Origin: Halomonas citrativorans
GTDB taxonomy: Bacteria > Pseudomonadota > Gammaproteobacteria > Pseudomonadales > Halomonadaceae
Reading direction: 5' to 3'
Assembly: GCF_900163645.1 (NCBI RefSeq)
Contig: NZ_FUKM01000033.1
Span: 124,001-188,000, forward strand
Length of the DNA stretch: 64,000 nucleotides
Position 1 is the first letter of the stretch. Each line of letters starts with the position of its first letter. The notes beneath the pieces are model-generated. The model made no database searches. It saw only the letters and a list, made by a program, of their open reading frames with translations, and was not told the DNA's origin. Positions 36,561 through 44,555 of this stretch are shown here, one piece after another. The position numbers and the translations under genes are program-made.

Positions 36561-36899
36561 GTGAAGAACGAAGGTCATGAGTACCGATGCACTGTTGAAG
36601 CGACCGTTGCGGTTGCTGGCGGCAAATGGAAACCGCTGATCATTTACTATCTACTCAGCGGAACCAAAAGATTTGGAGAGCTTCGCAAGCTTATCGGTGG
36701 CATCACGCAGCGGTCGTTGACATTGCAACTTCGAGAGCTTGAATCGCACGGTATTATCTCTCGAGAAGTGTTTGCCGAAGTTCCACCACGCGTCGAATAC
36801 TCGCTGACCGAGCTTGGGTTTACTCTTTCCCCTGTGCTCAACGCCATGAAAGAGTGGGGAGATAGTTATCTCTCTTGGCAGCAAGATAAAGAGCAATAA
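36561..36899 (+). CDS. HxlR family transcriptional regulator
   Basis: Small winged-helix regulator of 112 aa with the HxlR signature CTVEATVAVAGGKWKPLIIYYL, RFGELRKLIGGITQRSLTLQLRELE and RVEYSLTELG. HxlR proteins often sense electrophiles or oxidants and control nearby oxidoreductases. The start codon is GTG. It is followed 42 bases later by a LysR gene on the same strand; the quinone-reductase-like gene at 37980 is a possible target. Confidence 0.86.
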   Translation: MKNEGHEYRCTVEATVAVAGGKWKPLIIYYLLSGTKRFGELRKLIGGITQRSLTLQLRELESHGIISREVFAEVPPRVEYSLTELGFTLSPVLNAMKEWGDSYLSWQQDKEQ

Positions 36900-36941
36900 T
36901 ATTGATGAAACTAGCTGGCTCTTTTGGAACTGGTAAATGAT

Positions 36942-37856
36942 ATGGCCAACCTGCGCGCTTTGGACCTCAATCTTCTGGTTATCTTGCATGCTCTGTTAGA
37001 GGAGCAACACGTAACACGAGCAGCACGTCGTCTCGCGCTTTCGCAACCTGCCACTAGTAACGCACTAGACAGGTGCCGACATGTTTTTGATGATCCTTTA
37101 TTGGAGCATATTGCAGGTGAAATGCGATTAACGGCGAAAGCCCAGTCGCTAAAAGAACCGTTGTCCCAAGCACTGCTTGCCATATCGGCTGTCGTAGAGA
37201 CACCGCAAGCTAAATTGACGCAAGTTCGCCAAACGGTCCGCTTGATAATGGCAGATCAACCAGGCCTTACGGTTATGACCCACCTTTTAACCAGGTTAAG
37301 TACCAGCGCTCCAAAAGTGAATTTAGTGCTATTGCCATGGCGCAGCAGCAAGGATGCTCTGCATCGTCTGGAAAATGGTGAGGCTGATATTGCGATATCA
37401 ACATTTTCTGCGCTGCCTCCAAAATTCCATCGTCAGGAAATTGGGTATGAGGGCTATGTTGTGGCCATGCGGGCCTCGCATCCTGCCGTTCAGAAATTTA
37501 ACGTGGATGAGTGGCTGGCCTGGCCACATATCGTTGTTTCCGGTGAAGGGGATATACGCGGGTCTCTGGAAGGAGTGTTAGCCCAACAAGGAAAAGCTCG
37601 TCATGTCGGTGCTGTTGTACCGAATTTCACCATGATCGAGCCCTTGCTTAGAGCAACGGATATGATTGCTACCACACCTATAAATTGTCTTTCTGACACC
37701 CAAGCCCTAGCGATTTTCGAGCCGCCCATCCCGGTGCCAGGCTTCAGTCTACATTTAGCTTGGCATGCGCGAAGAGATGGCGATTTGGTCGTACAACATG
37801 TGACCGAAACGCTGCGATGCCTCTTTCAAACAGAAGGCATCGCAGCAGCGATATAA
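36942..37856 (+). CDS. LysR family transcriptional regulator (NodD/LinR-like)
   Basis: LysR protein of 304 aa. The ATG at 36942 gives MANLRALDLNLLVILHALLEE, the N-terminus usual in the NodD/PnbR group; a TTG at 36924 is possible. The HTH is VTRAARRLALSQPATSNALDRCR, followed by a substrate-binding domain. Its 3' end overlaps antisense to the truncated open frame at 37755-37976. Confidence 0.86.
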   Translation: MANLRALDLNLLVILHALLEEQHVTRAARRLALSQPATSNALDRCRHVFDDPLLEHIAGEMRLTAKAQSLKEPLSQALLAISAVVETPQAKLTQVRQTVRLIMADQPGLTVMTHLLTRLSTSAPKVNLVLLPWRSSKDALHRLENGEADIAISTFSALPPKFHRQEIGYEGYVVAMRASHPAVQKFNVDEWLAWPHIVVSGEGDIRGSLEGVLAQQGKARHVGAVVPNFTMIEPLLRATDMIATTPINCLSDTQALAIFEPPIPVPGFSLHLAWHARRDGDLVVQHVTETLRCLFQTEGIAAAI

Positions 37857-37976
37857 TGCACCGCCAGCGATAAGAAATTGTCCTAAAACACCACATGGAA
37901 AGACCCCAGCTAGTAGGGGATACCAGCGAGGAATCTTTTGCGAGGAATTGGTAACATGACTATTTAACTCACTCAT
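37755..37976 (-). pseudogene. N-terminal remnant of a small membrane protein
   Basis: Starts at an ATG immediately after the stop of the NAD(P)H oxidoreductase gene (TGAGTGATG context), so it would be translationally coupled. The first ~43 residues form a plausible leader and membrane segment (IPRWYPLLAGVFPCGVLGQFLIAGGALY). The frame then runs into the antisense of the LysR 3' end, where the residues look random. I read it as a membrane gene whose 3' part was replaced or deleted. The family is not certain. Confidence 0.5.
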
Positions 37977-37979
37977 CAC

Positions 37980-38537
37980 TCAAACCTCCTGTGGCTCGGG
38001 TGATGCAATCCAGGATTTTAATACCTCTGCATAACGGGCCCCTTCGGTCTTGAGCTCGTCCAGAGACAGCTGATTGGCACGGTAGACGATAAAAGGGTTG
38101 CTCCAGGTCAGCTCACAACGGTGGGCTGTCGCGCGAATCGGGGCAAGTAGCTCAAGCATGGTGAACATATTACGCCCGCCCTTGCTATAAGCGTCGGGCG
38201 TATTGCCTGCGGTCACCGAGACCATTATGGGCATGCCTCGTAGCCTGCGCCCCTCCGACTCGTAGTTAATGTAGAACAGTCGCGTTAGCACGGCATCTAG
38301 CCATGCTTTCAATATCGGCGGGGTAGCGTACCACTGCATAGGGTACTGCAGGACGACCCGGTCCACGGCCAACAAACGATGCACCTCGGCACCGGTGTCA
38401 ATCTCGCCATTGGGGTAAGCTCGCTGTACGTCGAAGATTTCGACATCATCGATTTGGGAGGCGGCAGTGGAAAGGGCTGCGTTGGCATGCGAGCTCGCAA
38501 TATCAGGATGGAAAAGTAGTACAAGTGTTTTCGACAT
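37980..38537 (-). CDS. NAD(P)H-dependent oxidoreductase (flavodoxin fold, MdaB/KefF-like)
   Basis: Flavodoxin-like quinone reductase of 185 aa: KTLVLLFHPDIASSHANAAL holds the FMN-phosphate loop, DRVVLQYPMQWYATPPILKAWLDAVLTRLF is the family signature, and VTAGNTPDAYSKGG follows. Cytoplasmic or membrane-peripheral. Downstream lies the truncated membrane frame. The HxlR and LysR genes on the other strand may control it. Confidence 0.87.
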   Translation of the reverse strand: MSKTLVLLFHPDIASSHANAALSTAASQIDDVEIFDVQRAYPNGEIDTGAEVHRLLAVDRVVLQYPMQWYATPPILKAWLDAVLTRLFYINYESEGRRLRGMPIMVSVTAGNTPDAYSKGGRNMFTMLELLAPIRATAHRCELTWSNPFIVYRANQLSLDELKTEGARYAEVLKSWIASPEPQEV

Positions 38538-38787
38538 GGGAATACTCCGGTTGGGATTACCCCGCTAGCTTTATCCTGTGCGCATTATTTGTCTAATGGA
38601 TAGTTGGTATGGCTATCTATTGATTTGGTGAATGGCTGGTGTGAGTAATAATGTTTGTCTCAATTAGCCTAGGAAAATGCCGGATTTAATATTATTTTAG
38701 GCGACAGCCTGTGATCATCGGTTCACTGACTTTGCTAATCCTATAAGCCGGTTGGTCCTGATTATCGACTCCAACTACTATCGGTTC

Positions 38788-39678
38788 ATGAATACAAACC
38801 TTATAGATATAGTGCGTCGATATTTGGATGCACATGCAGATACTGTGGGCCTCGCGCAAACACCGGTTTCCGGATTGACGATTATTCGCTCGACCAAACC
38901 AAGCGATCTGCAACATGCCATTCCCAACCCGCTTATCTGCTTGATATTGCAAGGCACGAAGCTCGTCACGTTGGGAAAGGAGACCTACAATTTCGAGGCA
39001 GGAAACTCGCTGTTGATCACGGCCGATGTCCCAACGGTCAGCCAGATTACGCACGCCAGTACCGATAAGCCCTATATGGCACTTGTGCTGGATCTCGATC
39101 CGGTGGTAATTAGCGATTTGGTACTGGATATGAAAATGGTACCGAGGGTGAACGGAGCCGCCGTACGTTACGATGCGACTGATACGGATGTGCAGGATAC
39201 GGCACTGCGTTTGATGAAACTTCTGGATCGCCCTGAGTCTCTGCCGGTGCTACATAGCCAACTGGTGCGAGAGATGCACTATTGGCTGTTGTCTGGCCGC
39301 CATGGAGAAGCCATTCGGCGCCTCGGAGCCCCAGAAAGTCGTGAGCAGCGAATCTCCCGTTCAGTTGCTATTCTTCGCGCCGATTTCAGGAAGACACTAC
39401 CGGTGGAACAGCTTGCCGCTGAAGCGGGGATGGGCGTCTCGTCTTTTTATCAGCACTTCCGTGCTGTGACGTTGCTCTCGCCATTGCAGTTCCAGAAACA
39501 ACTTCGACTTATTGAGGCCCGCCGACTTATGGTGTCGAGAGGTCTGTCTGCAAGCAGTGCAGCCTTTGACGTGGGTTACGAGAGCGTTTCTCAATTTTCA
39601 AGGGAGTATCGACGCCTGTTTGGCTTGTCACCAAGCCGGGATAAGGAATCCGCTAAGAAAGTGCTTCATACCAAATAA
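38788..39678 (+). CDS. AraC family transcriptional regulator (AraC_N type)
   Basis: Regulator with an N-terminal AraC_N sensor (NPLICLILQGTKLVTLGKETYNFEAGNSLLITADVPTVSQI) and a C-terminal double HTH (VEQLAAEAGMGVSSFYQHFRAVT; SAAFDVGYESVSQFSREYRRLFG). I choose the ATG at 38788 (MNTNLIDIVRRYLDAHAD), usual for the family, over a TTG at 38752. Convergent with an SDR gene, a pairing common for alcohol/aldehyde-responsive AraC proteins of this group. Confidence 0.87.
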   Translation: MNTNLIDIVRRYLDAHADTVGLAQTPVSGLTIIRSTKPSDLQHAIPNPLICLILQGTKLVTLGKETYNFEAGNSLLITADVPTVSQITHASTDKPYMALVLDLDPVVISDLVLDMKMVPRVNGAAVRYDATDTDVQDTALRLMKLLDRPESLPVLHSQLVREMHYWLLSGRHGEAIRRLGAPESREQRISRSVAILRADFRKTLPVEQLAAEAGMGVSSFYQHFRAVTLLSPLQFQKQLRLIEARRLMVSRGLSASSAAFDVGYESVSQFSREYRRLFGLSPSRDKESAKKVLHTK

Positions 39679-39742
39679 AATTAACAGTTCGGCCGTTGCT
39701 CACAGAGAAAAATTTACGATTTTTCAGTCCGGACACTAACAT

Positions 39743-39766
39743 AAAAAGCCTGCCGTAAAGGCAGGC
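39743..39766 (-). terminator. Rho-independent terminator for the SDR gene
   Basis: GCCTGCC (39748-39754) pairs with GGCAGGC (39760-39766). On the minus strand the stem is followed by five T residues (complement of 39743-39747). It lies 43 bases beyond the SDR stop, and the stem may also help end the AraC transcript arriving from the plus strand. Confidence 0.8.
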
Positions 39767-39808
39767 TGTTGGTTAGCTACATGCATGTACCTAGCGAAAC
39801 TATTCTGA

Positions 39809-40564
39809 TCAGATACCTTGCCCGCCGGATACTTCAATCCGTTGCCCGTTCACCCAGCGATTGTCGTCGGATAGTAGGCTAGCAATCATAGGCCCGATAT
39901 CATCGGGTACTCCGACGCGGCCAAGTGCAGTCATATCAGCGAACACTTTGTTAAGGTCCGGGGTATCCCTTACGGCGCCCCCTAGAAAGTCGGTTTCGAT
40001 AGCGCCGGGCGCAACGGTATTTACCGCTATTCCTCGTTCACCAAATTCCTTCGCCATATATCGGGAGAGTACTTCCACAGCCCCTTTGACTGCCGAATAA
40101 GCAGAGAAGCCCGGGAATGTACTTGTGGTCAGACCGGAAGACAGGTTTACGATTCGTCCACCGTTAGCCATTAGTGGCAGTAAAGATTGTGTGAGGAAAA
40201 ATACCCCTTTGAAATGTACATCAACCAATCGGTCAAACTGTTCCGGGGTGGTTTCGGTAATAGGAGCCATATCTCCATGGCCGGCATTGTTCACTAAATG
40301 ATCGAACGTCTCGCGTTGCCATATGTCATTCAGCACTTTTCGTAGCTGATCGACAAGCTGCGGGAAACTGGCGATATCTACTGTATCTAATTGCAGAGCA
40401 ATGGCCCTACGGCCTAGCCCCTCAATTTCCTGAACCACTGCCTCGGCGTTTTCTCGGCCGCTATGGTAGGTCAGGATTACATCGCTGCCTTTGTGGGCAA
40501 TGCTGAGCGCAGTATTTCGGCCGAGGCCTCGGCTCCCACCTGTAACGATAGCGATACTCGACAT
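39809..40564 (-). CDS. SDR family oxidoreductase
   Basis: Classical short-chain dehydrogenase of 251 aa: cofactor loop VTGGSRGLGRNTA (TGxxxGxG), NNAGHGD, and catalytic Ser-Tyr-Lys in NLSSGL and YSAVKGA (Tyr and Lys four apart). The Arg after the first strand loop favours NADP(H). The C-terminal PDDIGPMIASLLSDDNRWVNGQRIEVSGG is typical of FabG-like enzymes. Convergent with an AraC gene; substrate unknown. Confidence 0.9.
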   Translation of the reverse strand: MSSIAIVTGGSRGLGRNTALSIAHKGSDVILTYHSGRENAEAVVQEIEGLGRRAIALQLDTVDIASFPQLVDQLRKVLNDIWQRETFDHLVNNAGHGDMAPITETTPEQFDRLVDVHFKGVFFLTQSLLPLMANGGRIVNLSSGLTTSTFPGFSAYSAVKGAVEVLSRYMAKEFGERGIAVNTVAPGAIETDFLGGAVRDTPDLNKVFADMTALGRVGVPDDIGPMIASLLSDDNRWVNGQRIEVSGGQGI

Positions 40565-40844
40565 GCTTCACCTCCACTATGTATTTGTGTAACACCTCGC
40601 AATTATTGCGAATATGGTGAAAGAGTACGCAGCCGGAACCTCGAAGAATTTTGCCTATTTCTCCAAATTCGCTAGCATTATTAAAATCAGGATAGTGAAG
40701 CCCTTTAGTATTCTGAATGAGCATACGTTGCAGACAGGAAGATGCGGTGCATGAAACTGGAAGTTGGAACTCGCCCTGTATCGAGTCGAAAGGCCGGTCA
40801 GCTAGTAATACTTGTTTTTGTGGTGAATATCCGGATGGGCTAAG
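40565..40844. other. 280-base spacer without a recognised gene
   Basis: Lies between the SDR start and the 3' end of the unknown gene at 40845. It should hold the SDR promoter; I see no convincing open frame, repeat or terminator. Confidence 0.4.
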
Positions 40845-41213
40845 TCATCGCGCCTCTAGTAAATTATTAATTTCACTCTCAATTGAATCCTCTACTGCGG
40901 CTCGTACTGGATAGCCGAATGCCTTGCCCAGAGGTGCCAAGGCGACACGCAGAGATAGCGCTACGGCTGGGCTTTTGACGATGACGATGTTACCCGCACA
41001 CACACGCTTGAGGTGTTCCCGGTTGCGCTTGAGCCATAGGGAAAAGCGCTTTCTTTCTTCCTTATCGACTTCCTGATCCCGGTTCGGCACCTCGCGTGTC
41101 AATAGGACGAACTGTTCGCTTTGGTGCAGCAAACTATCCAATTGTGATTCCCAATTGGAGGATCCAATAGAAGATATCCAAACGCGTGGAAAGTGGCTGG
41201 TGTCGATATGCAT
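40845..41213 (-). CDS. Protein of unknown function, operon partner of TetR
   Basis: A soluble protein of 122 aa from the ATG at 41213 (MHIDTSHFPRVWISSIGS), placed 19 bases after the TetR stop. An alternative in-frame start at 41303 would overlap tetR and is unlikely. It shows a charged middle (EVPNRDQEVDKEERKRFSLWLKRNREHLKRV) and an alternating hydrophobic stretch AGNIVIVKSPAVALSLRVALAPLG, suggesting an alpha/beta fold, but I cannot name the family. Its position argues for co-expression with the efflux-pump repressor. Confidence 0.6.
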   Translation of the reverse strand: MHIDTSHFPRVWISSIGSSNWESQLDSLLHQSEQFVLLTREVPNRDQEVDKEERKRFSLWLKRNREHLKRVCAGNIVIVKSPAVALSLRVALAPLGKAFGYPVRAAVEDSIESEINNLLEAR

Positions 41214-41232
41214 ATAACAATCCTCTGAATGA

Positions 41233-41889
41233 TTACAGCCGATGATGAGGAGAGGTGATTCGTTGCTTAATTCCTGCGATGAGTAAATCCAAGCCCGTTG
41301 CAAAACGATTGTCGAAATCTTCTGAAAAGATCGCCTCGCGTGCGGCCCAGCTATGTGGATATTTCTCTCGCGCTGAGTCGAGAAAAGTCTGCTTGCGTGC
41401 AGCCAGGTCCAGATTGCTCTCGGGACCCAGTGCTTGCTCCTCCATCACGAGGCCCAAGACATAGTAGGTCACCGTGAAACTGGAGGTGGCGGCTAGCTCT
41501 GCATTTGCACCTGCTTGTATAAAAGCTGAGATCATGGCTTCGCCAGTGCGCAACACGTTGTCGGTAACGACATAGGTGCCAGCAAACACTCTTGCGCCAT
41601 CGCGGTGTCGTAACAGCGCTAGCCGAAGTTCTACGGCGACTTGGTGAACACGGTCCTCCCATGGCTGTGCTTCAGGTAGATCCTTTGCAACAGCGTCAAC
41701 CAAGGCGTCGGCCATACCGTCGATAAGTGACTGCTTATTTTCGAAATGCCAATACAGCGAAGGTGCCTGTATCTGAAGCGCTTGTGCCAGCTTGCGCATC
41801 GTCAGTCCTTCAATCCCATATCGGTCAAGTAGTGACAGTGCGGTCTCGATGACCCTGGATCGCTCGATTCGAGGTGCTTTTGTCGCCAT
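41233..41889 (-). CDS. TetR family repressor of the adjacent efflux operon
   Basis: TetR-type regulator of 218 aa with the N-terminal HTH (IETALSLLDRYGIEGLTMRKLAQALQIQAPSLYWHFENKQSL), most like the TetR(A)-class repressors in its C-terminal tetracyclin-repressor-like domain. The ATG at 41889 with GAGAG upstream is preferred over an in-frame start at 41928. Divergent from the NodT/HlyD/DHA2 efflux operon, with two matching palindromes between them. Confidence 0.88.
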   Translation of the reverse strand: MATKAPRIERSRVIETALSLLDRYGIEGLTMRKLAQALQIQAPSLYWHFENKQSLIDGMADALVDAVAKDLPEAQPWEDRVHQVAVELRLALLRHRDGARVFAGTYVVTDNVLRTGEAMISAFIQAGANAELAATSSFTVTYYVLGLVMEEQALGPESNLDLAARKQTFLDSAREKYPHSWAAREAIFSEDFDNRFATGLDLLIAGIKQRITSPHHRL

Positions 41890-41921
41890 GTTCTTTCTCT
41901 CATGTTCTTGCTCTGCAGAGG

Positions 41922-41975
41922 TTGACATCTAACACTGTTAGTCTAGCATGACGCACTACTGCCTAACAGCGTTAG
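41922..41975. promoter_or_regulatory. Efflux-operon promoter with two TetR operators
   Basis: A TTGACA at 41922-41927 and TAGCAT at 41944-41949 (16-base spacer) make a plausible sigma-70 promoter for the efflux operon. The perfect palindrome CTAACACTGTTAG (41929-41941) lies inside that spacer. A second, CTAACAGCGTTAG (41963-41975), lies 34 bases downstream, before the ATG at 41989. Repressor on the first would block RNA polymerase; the second would cover the start region. Confidence 0.72.
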
Positions 41976-41988
41976 ATTGGTGTTGACC

Positions 41989-43425
41989 ATGAAATACCTC
42001 TGGAACCTTATGCTCGCAGTCACGCTTTCGGGTTGTGCCAGCATGGGGGATATAGAAGATCCCCAGTCCGCTTTGAATACCCCGAAATCATTTGGGGCGG
42101 TGGATACAGGGTGGCATCGGCCATCACCGCATTGGTGGGAGCGATATCATGACGCCGGTTTGAATGCGTTGATAGATCAAGCGCTTGCCCAGAGTCCTGA
42201 CATACGGTTGGCGCAAATACGGGTCTCTCAAGCGGCGGCTGTTGCCGATCAAGCCGGTGCGGAACATGGGCCCAACGTGGACGGAAATGCTCGTGCAACG
42301 CGTAAACGTTATGCAGAGCAATACGATGTTGGCGCACCTTTGGCGGGGCACTATGGATCGACGTATGTTCTTGGGGTTGAAGCTCGCTATACCTTCGATT
42401 TCTGGGGGCGCCAGCGTGCTGCCTTGAAGGTAGCGCTGGGGGAGACGGCAGCACGGCAAGCCGAGGTGCAAGACGCAAAGATCTTACTCACAAGTCAGAT
42501 AGCCGAGAGTTGGTTTGAGCTATCCAGATTACTAGAGGTGAAAAAGTTAGCTGAGAACGCTCTCGAGTTGCGCACTCAGACTCTGCGTATTGTCGAGTCT
42601 CGAGTTAAGGCGGGGCTCGACACCGAGGTTGAGCGCTGGCAAGCCGAGGGTGATTTGCCCGCTACGGAACGTGATATTGCTGAGCTCGACGAACAGATCG
42701 GCTTGCAGCGAAACACATTAGCAGCCTTGGCAGGGCTGCCGATGAATGCGTTGGCCGATGCGGTACCAGACCTGGAGCCAACACAGGGCACCTTCTTGCC
42801 GCCCTTTATACCTGCTGAATTGATCGGGCAGCGTGCCGATGTCGTGGCGGCGCGCTGGCGCGTGGAAGCGGCCACCCAAGGCATTGAAATCGCCAAGGCC
42901 GATTTTTATCCCAATATTAACTTGCATGCTTTCGCAGGTTTGGCTCGGCAAGATCTTTCTGTGGGGCTATCTGACTGGCTGGATGCTGGTAGCCGCACCT
43001 ACAGTATTGAACCTGCCATCAGTTTACCTATTTTCGATGCTGGCCGATTGCGTGCTCATCTAAAAGAGCGTGTATCGGATCTTGATGTCGCCGTTGAAAC
43101 CTACAACCACGTGTTGCTGACGGCTGTTCGTGATGCAGCGAATCAAATGGTCTCGCTGGGTGCGCTGGAGCCACAGCTTCAAGCTCAAGAGCGAGTCCTG
43201 ACGACTAGACGTACAGCATTTGATCTAGCCAAGCGGCAGTACGCGTCGGGTTTGACTAACTATCTGACCGTGTTGAATGCCCAGAATGCCCTACTTCAAG
43301 CGCGTAAACAGCAAGCGGATATAAGATCGCGAGCCTTGGTGCTTGATGCCGAACTCAACCGCGCTTTGGGTGGCGGTTTCGATACCTCAAACTCAACCAT
43401 GCATTTTACGGGTAAGTCATCATGA
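41989..43425 (+). CDS. Outer-membrane efflux lipoprotein (NodT/OprM type)
   Basis: Outer-membrane channel of a tripartite efflux pump. It begins with a lipoprotein signal ending in LSGC (Cys about residue 16), followed by two outer-membrane-efflux-protein repeats typical of the NodT family (RPSPHWWERYHDAGLNALIDQALAQSPDIRLAQIRV; RADVVAARWRVEAATQGIEIAKADFYPNINLHAF). 478 aa. The HlyD-type adaptor follows with a 4-base overlap. Confidence 0.92.
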   Translation: MKYLWNLMLAVTLSGCASMGDIEDPQSALNTPKSFGAVDTGWHRPSPHWWERYHDAGLNALIDQALAQSPDIRLAQIRVSQAAAVADQAGAEHGPNVDGNARATRKRYAEQYDVGAPLAGHYGSTYVLGVEARYTFDFWGRQRAALKVALGETAARQAEVQDAKILLTSQIAESWFELSRLLEVKKLAENALELRTQTLRIVESRVKAGLDTEVERWQAEGDLPATERDIAELDEQIGLQRNTLAALAGLPMNALADAVPDLEPTQGTFLPPFIPAELIGQRADVVAARWRVEAATQGIEIAKADFYPNINLHAFAGLARQDLSVGLSDWLDAGSRTYSIEPAISLPIFDAGRLRAHLKERVSDLDVAVETYNHVLLTAVRDAANQMVSLGALEPQLQAQERVLTTRRTAFDLAKRQYASGLTNYLTVLNAQNALLQARKQQADIRSRALVLDAELNRALGGGFDTSNSTMHFTGKSS

Positions 43426-44555
43426 GTACGTCTGAAGTAGGTAAGCGGCGGTCCTGGGCTCTGCGTTTGGCACCATGGGTCGGATGTATTGCCATTTTCG
43501 TGTTGGTGGTAATGGTTACAACACATTGGCGTCACTGGACAAGTAATCGAACGATACAAACCACTCAAAATGCCTTTGTAAAATCGAATTTCGCGATACT
43601 AAGTGCCAGGATCTCGGGGTATATCAATGTATTACCCGTCGGTGATTATCAAGCCGTCCAGGCGGGTGACATTATTGCTCAGATTGATGATGCCGATATT
43701 CGGCTCAGGATCTCTTCCAGAGAAGCGGCCCAAGCCAAGGCCCAGGCTGAGTTGGAGAACCTGGATAGAGAGTTAGCCCAGCAGCTTGCACGCATTGAGC
43801 AAACTCAGGCCAAAGTGCGCGCGGCCGAGGTAAGGGCGCGCCAGTATCGAACCAGCCCAGAACGCCAGTCTGAGCTGGTTCAGGAGGGAGCATTATCCCG
43901 TCAAGTTTTTGAAAGAGCCCAGGCAGACTTGGAGCACGCTGAAAGTCAACATGAGGAGGCGGTTGCAGAATTAGAGTTAGCAAACACTTCGTTGAGTGTT
44001 TTGGAAGGCCAAAGGGCCGTCCGTCGAGCCGAGTTGGATGCAGCCACCGCTGATCTCGAAGCTGCTCGCCATGATCTTGACTATACGCGGATCGTAGCAC
44101 CTTTCGATGGTGTCATTGGCAAGCTGAAGGTTCAGCGTGGCAGCCTGGTCACCACTGGAACACAAATTGTTTCTCTTGTCCCATCAGCGCGGCCTTACAT
44201 CATCGCCAACTATAAGGAAACGCAGCTCGCACGTGTGAGAAATGGTCATCCAGTTGAGCTGACTGTCGATGCATTGCCCGGGATAAAGTTACATGGCCGT
44301 GTAGCGGAAATTGCTCCTATGAGCGGTGCTGAAACCGCATTATTGCCCGCTGACAATGCTTCAGGGAATTTTACCAAGGTTGTGCAGCGAATACCGGTTC
44401 GTATTGAACTGGAACCTGGGCAGGAGACTATCTCGGCGCTACGGCCAGGGATGTCAGTTAAAACTGATATCAATACCGGTGGAAAACTAATAACACCCTA
44501 TCCGTCCATCTCTTCAGAGGTGGCAAGCCTTGTGGCTCGTCATGGAGAAGGGTAA
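43422..44555 (+). CDS. HlyD/EmrA-type membrane fusion protein
   Basis: Periplasmic adaptor anchored by one N-terminal helix (about residues 15-33, WVGCIAIFVLVVMVTTH). A barrel-sandwich hybrid follows (FVKSNFAILSARISGYI... VQAGDIIAQIDDADIRLRI), then a long coiled-coil hairpin (about residues 95-215) and the second lipoyl half (YTRIVAPFDGVIGKLKVQRGSLVTTG). It links the DHA2 transporter to the NodT channel, as EmrA does. The stop overlaps the transporter start. Confidence 0.92.
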   Translation: MSTSEVGKRRSWALRLAPWVGCIAIFVLVVMVTTHWRHWTSNRTIQTTQNAFVKSNFAILSARISGYINVLPVGDYQAVQAGDIIAQIDDADIRLRISSREAAQAKAQAELENLDRELAQQLARIEQTQAKVRAAEVRARQYRTSPERQSELVQEGALSRQVFERAQADLEHAESQHEEAVAELELANTSLSVLEGQRAVRRAELDAATADLEAARHDLDYTRIVAPFDGVIGKLKVQRGSLVTTGTQIVSLVPSARPYIIANYKETQLARVRNGHPVELTVDALPGIKLHGRVAEIAPMSGAETALLPADNASGNFTKVVQRIPVRIELEPGQETISALRPGMSVKTDINTGGKLITPYPSISSEVASLVARHGEG

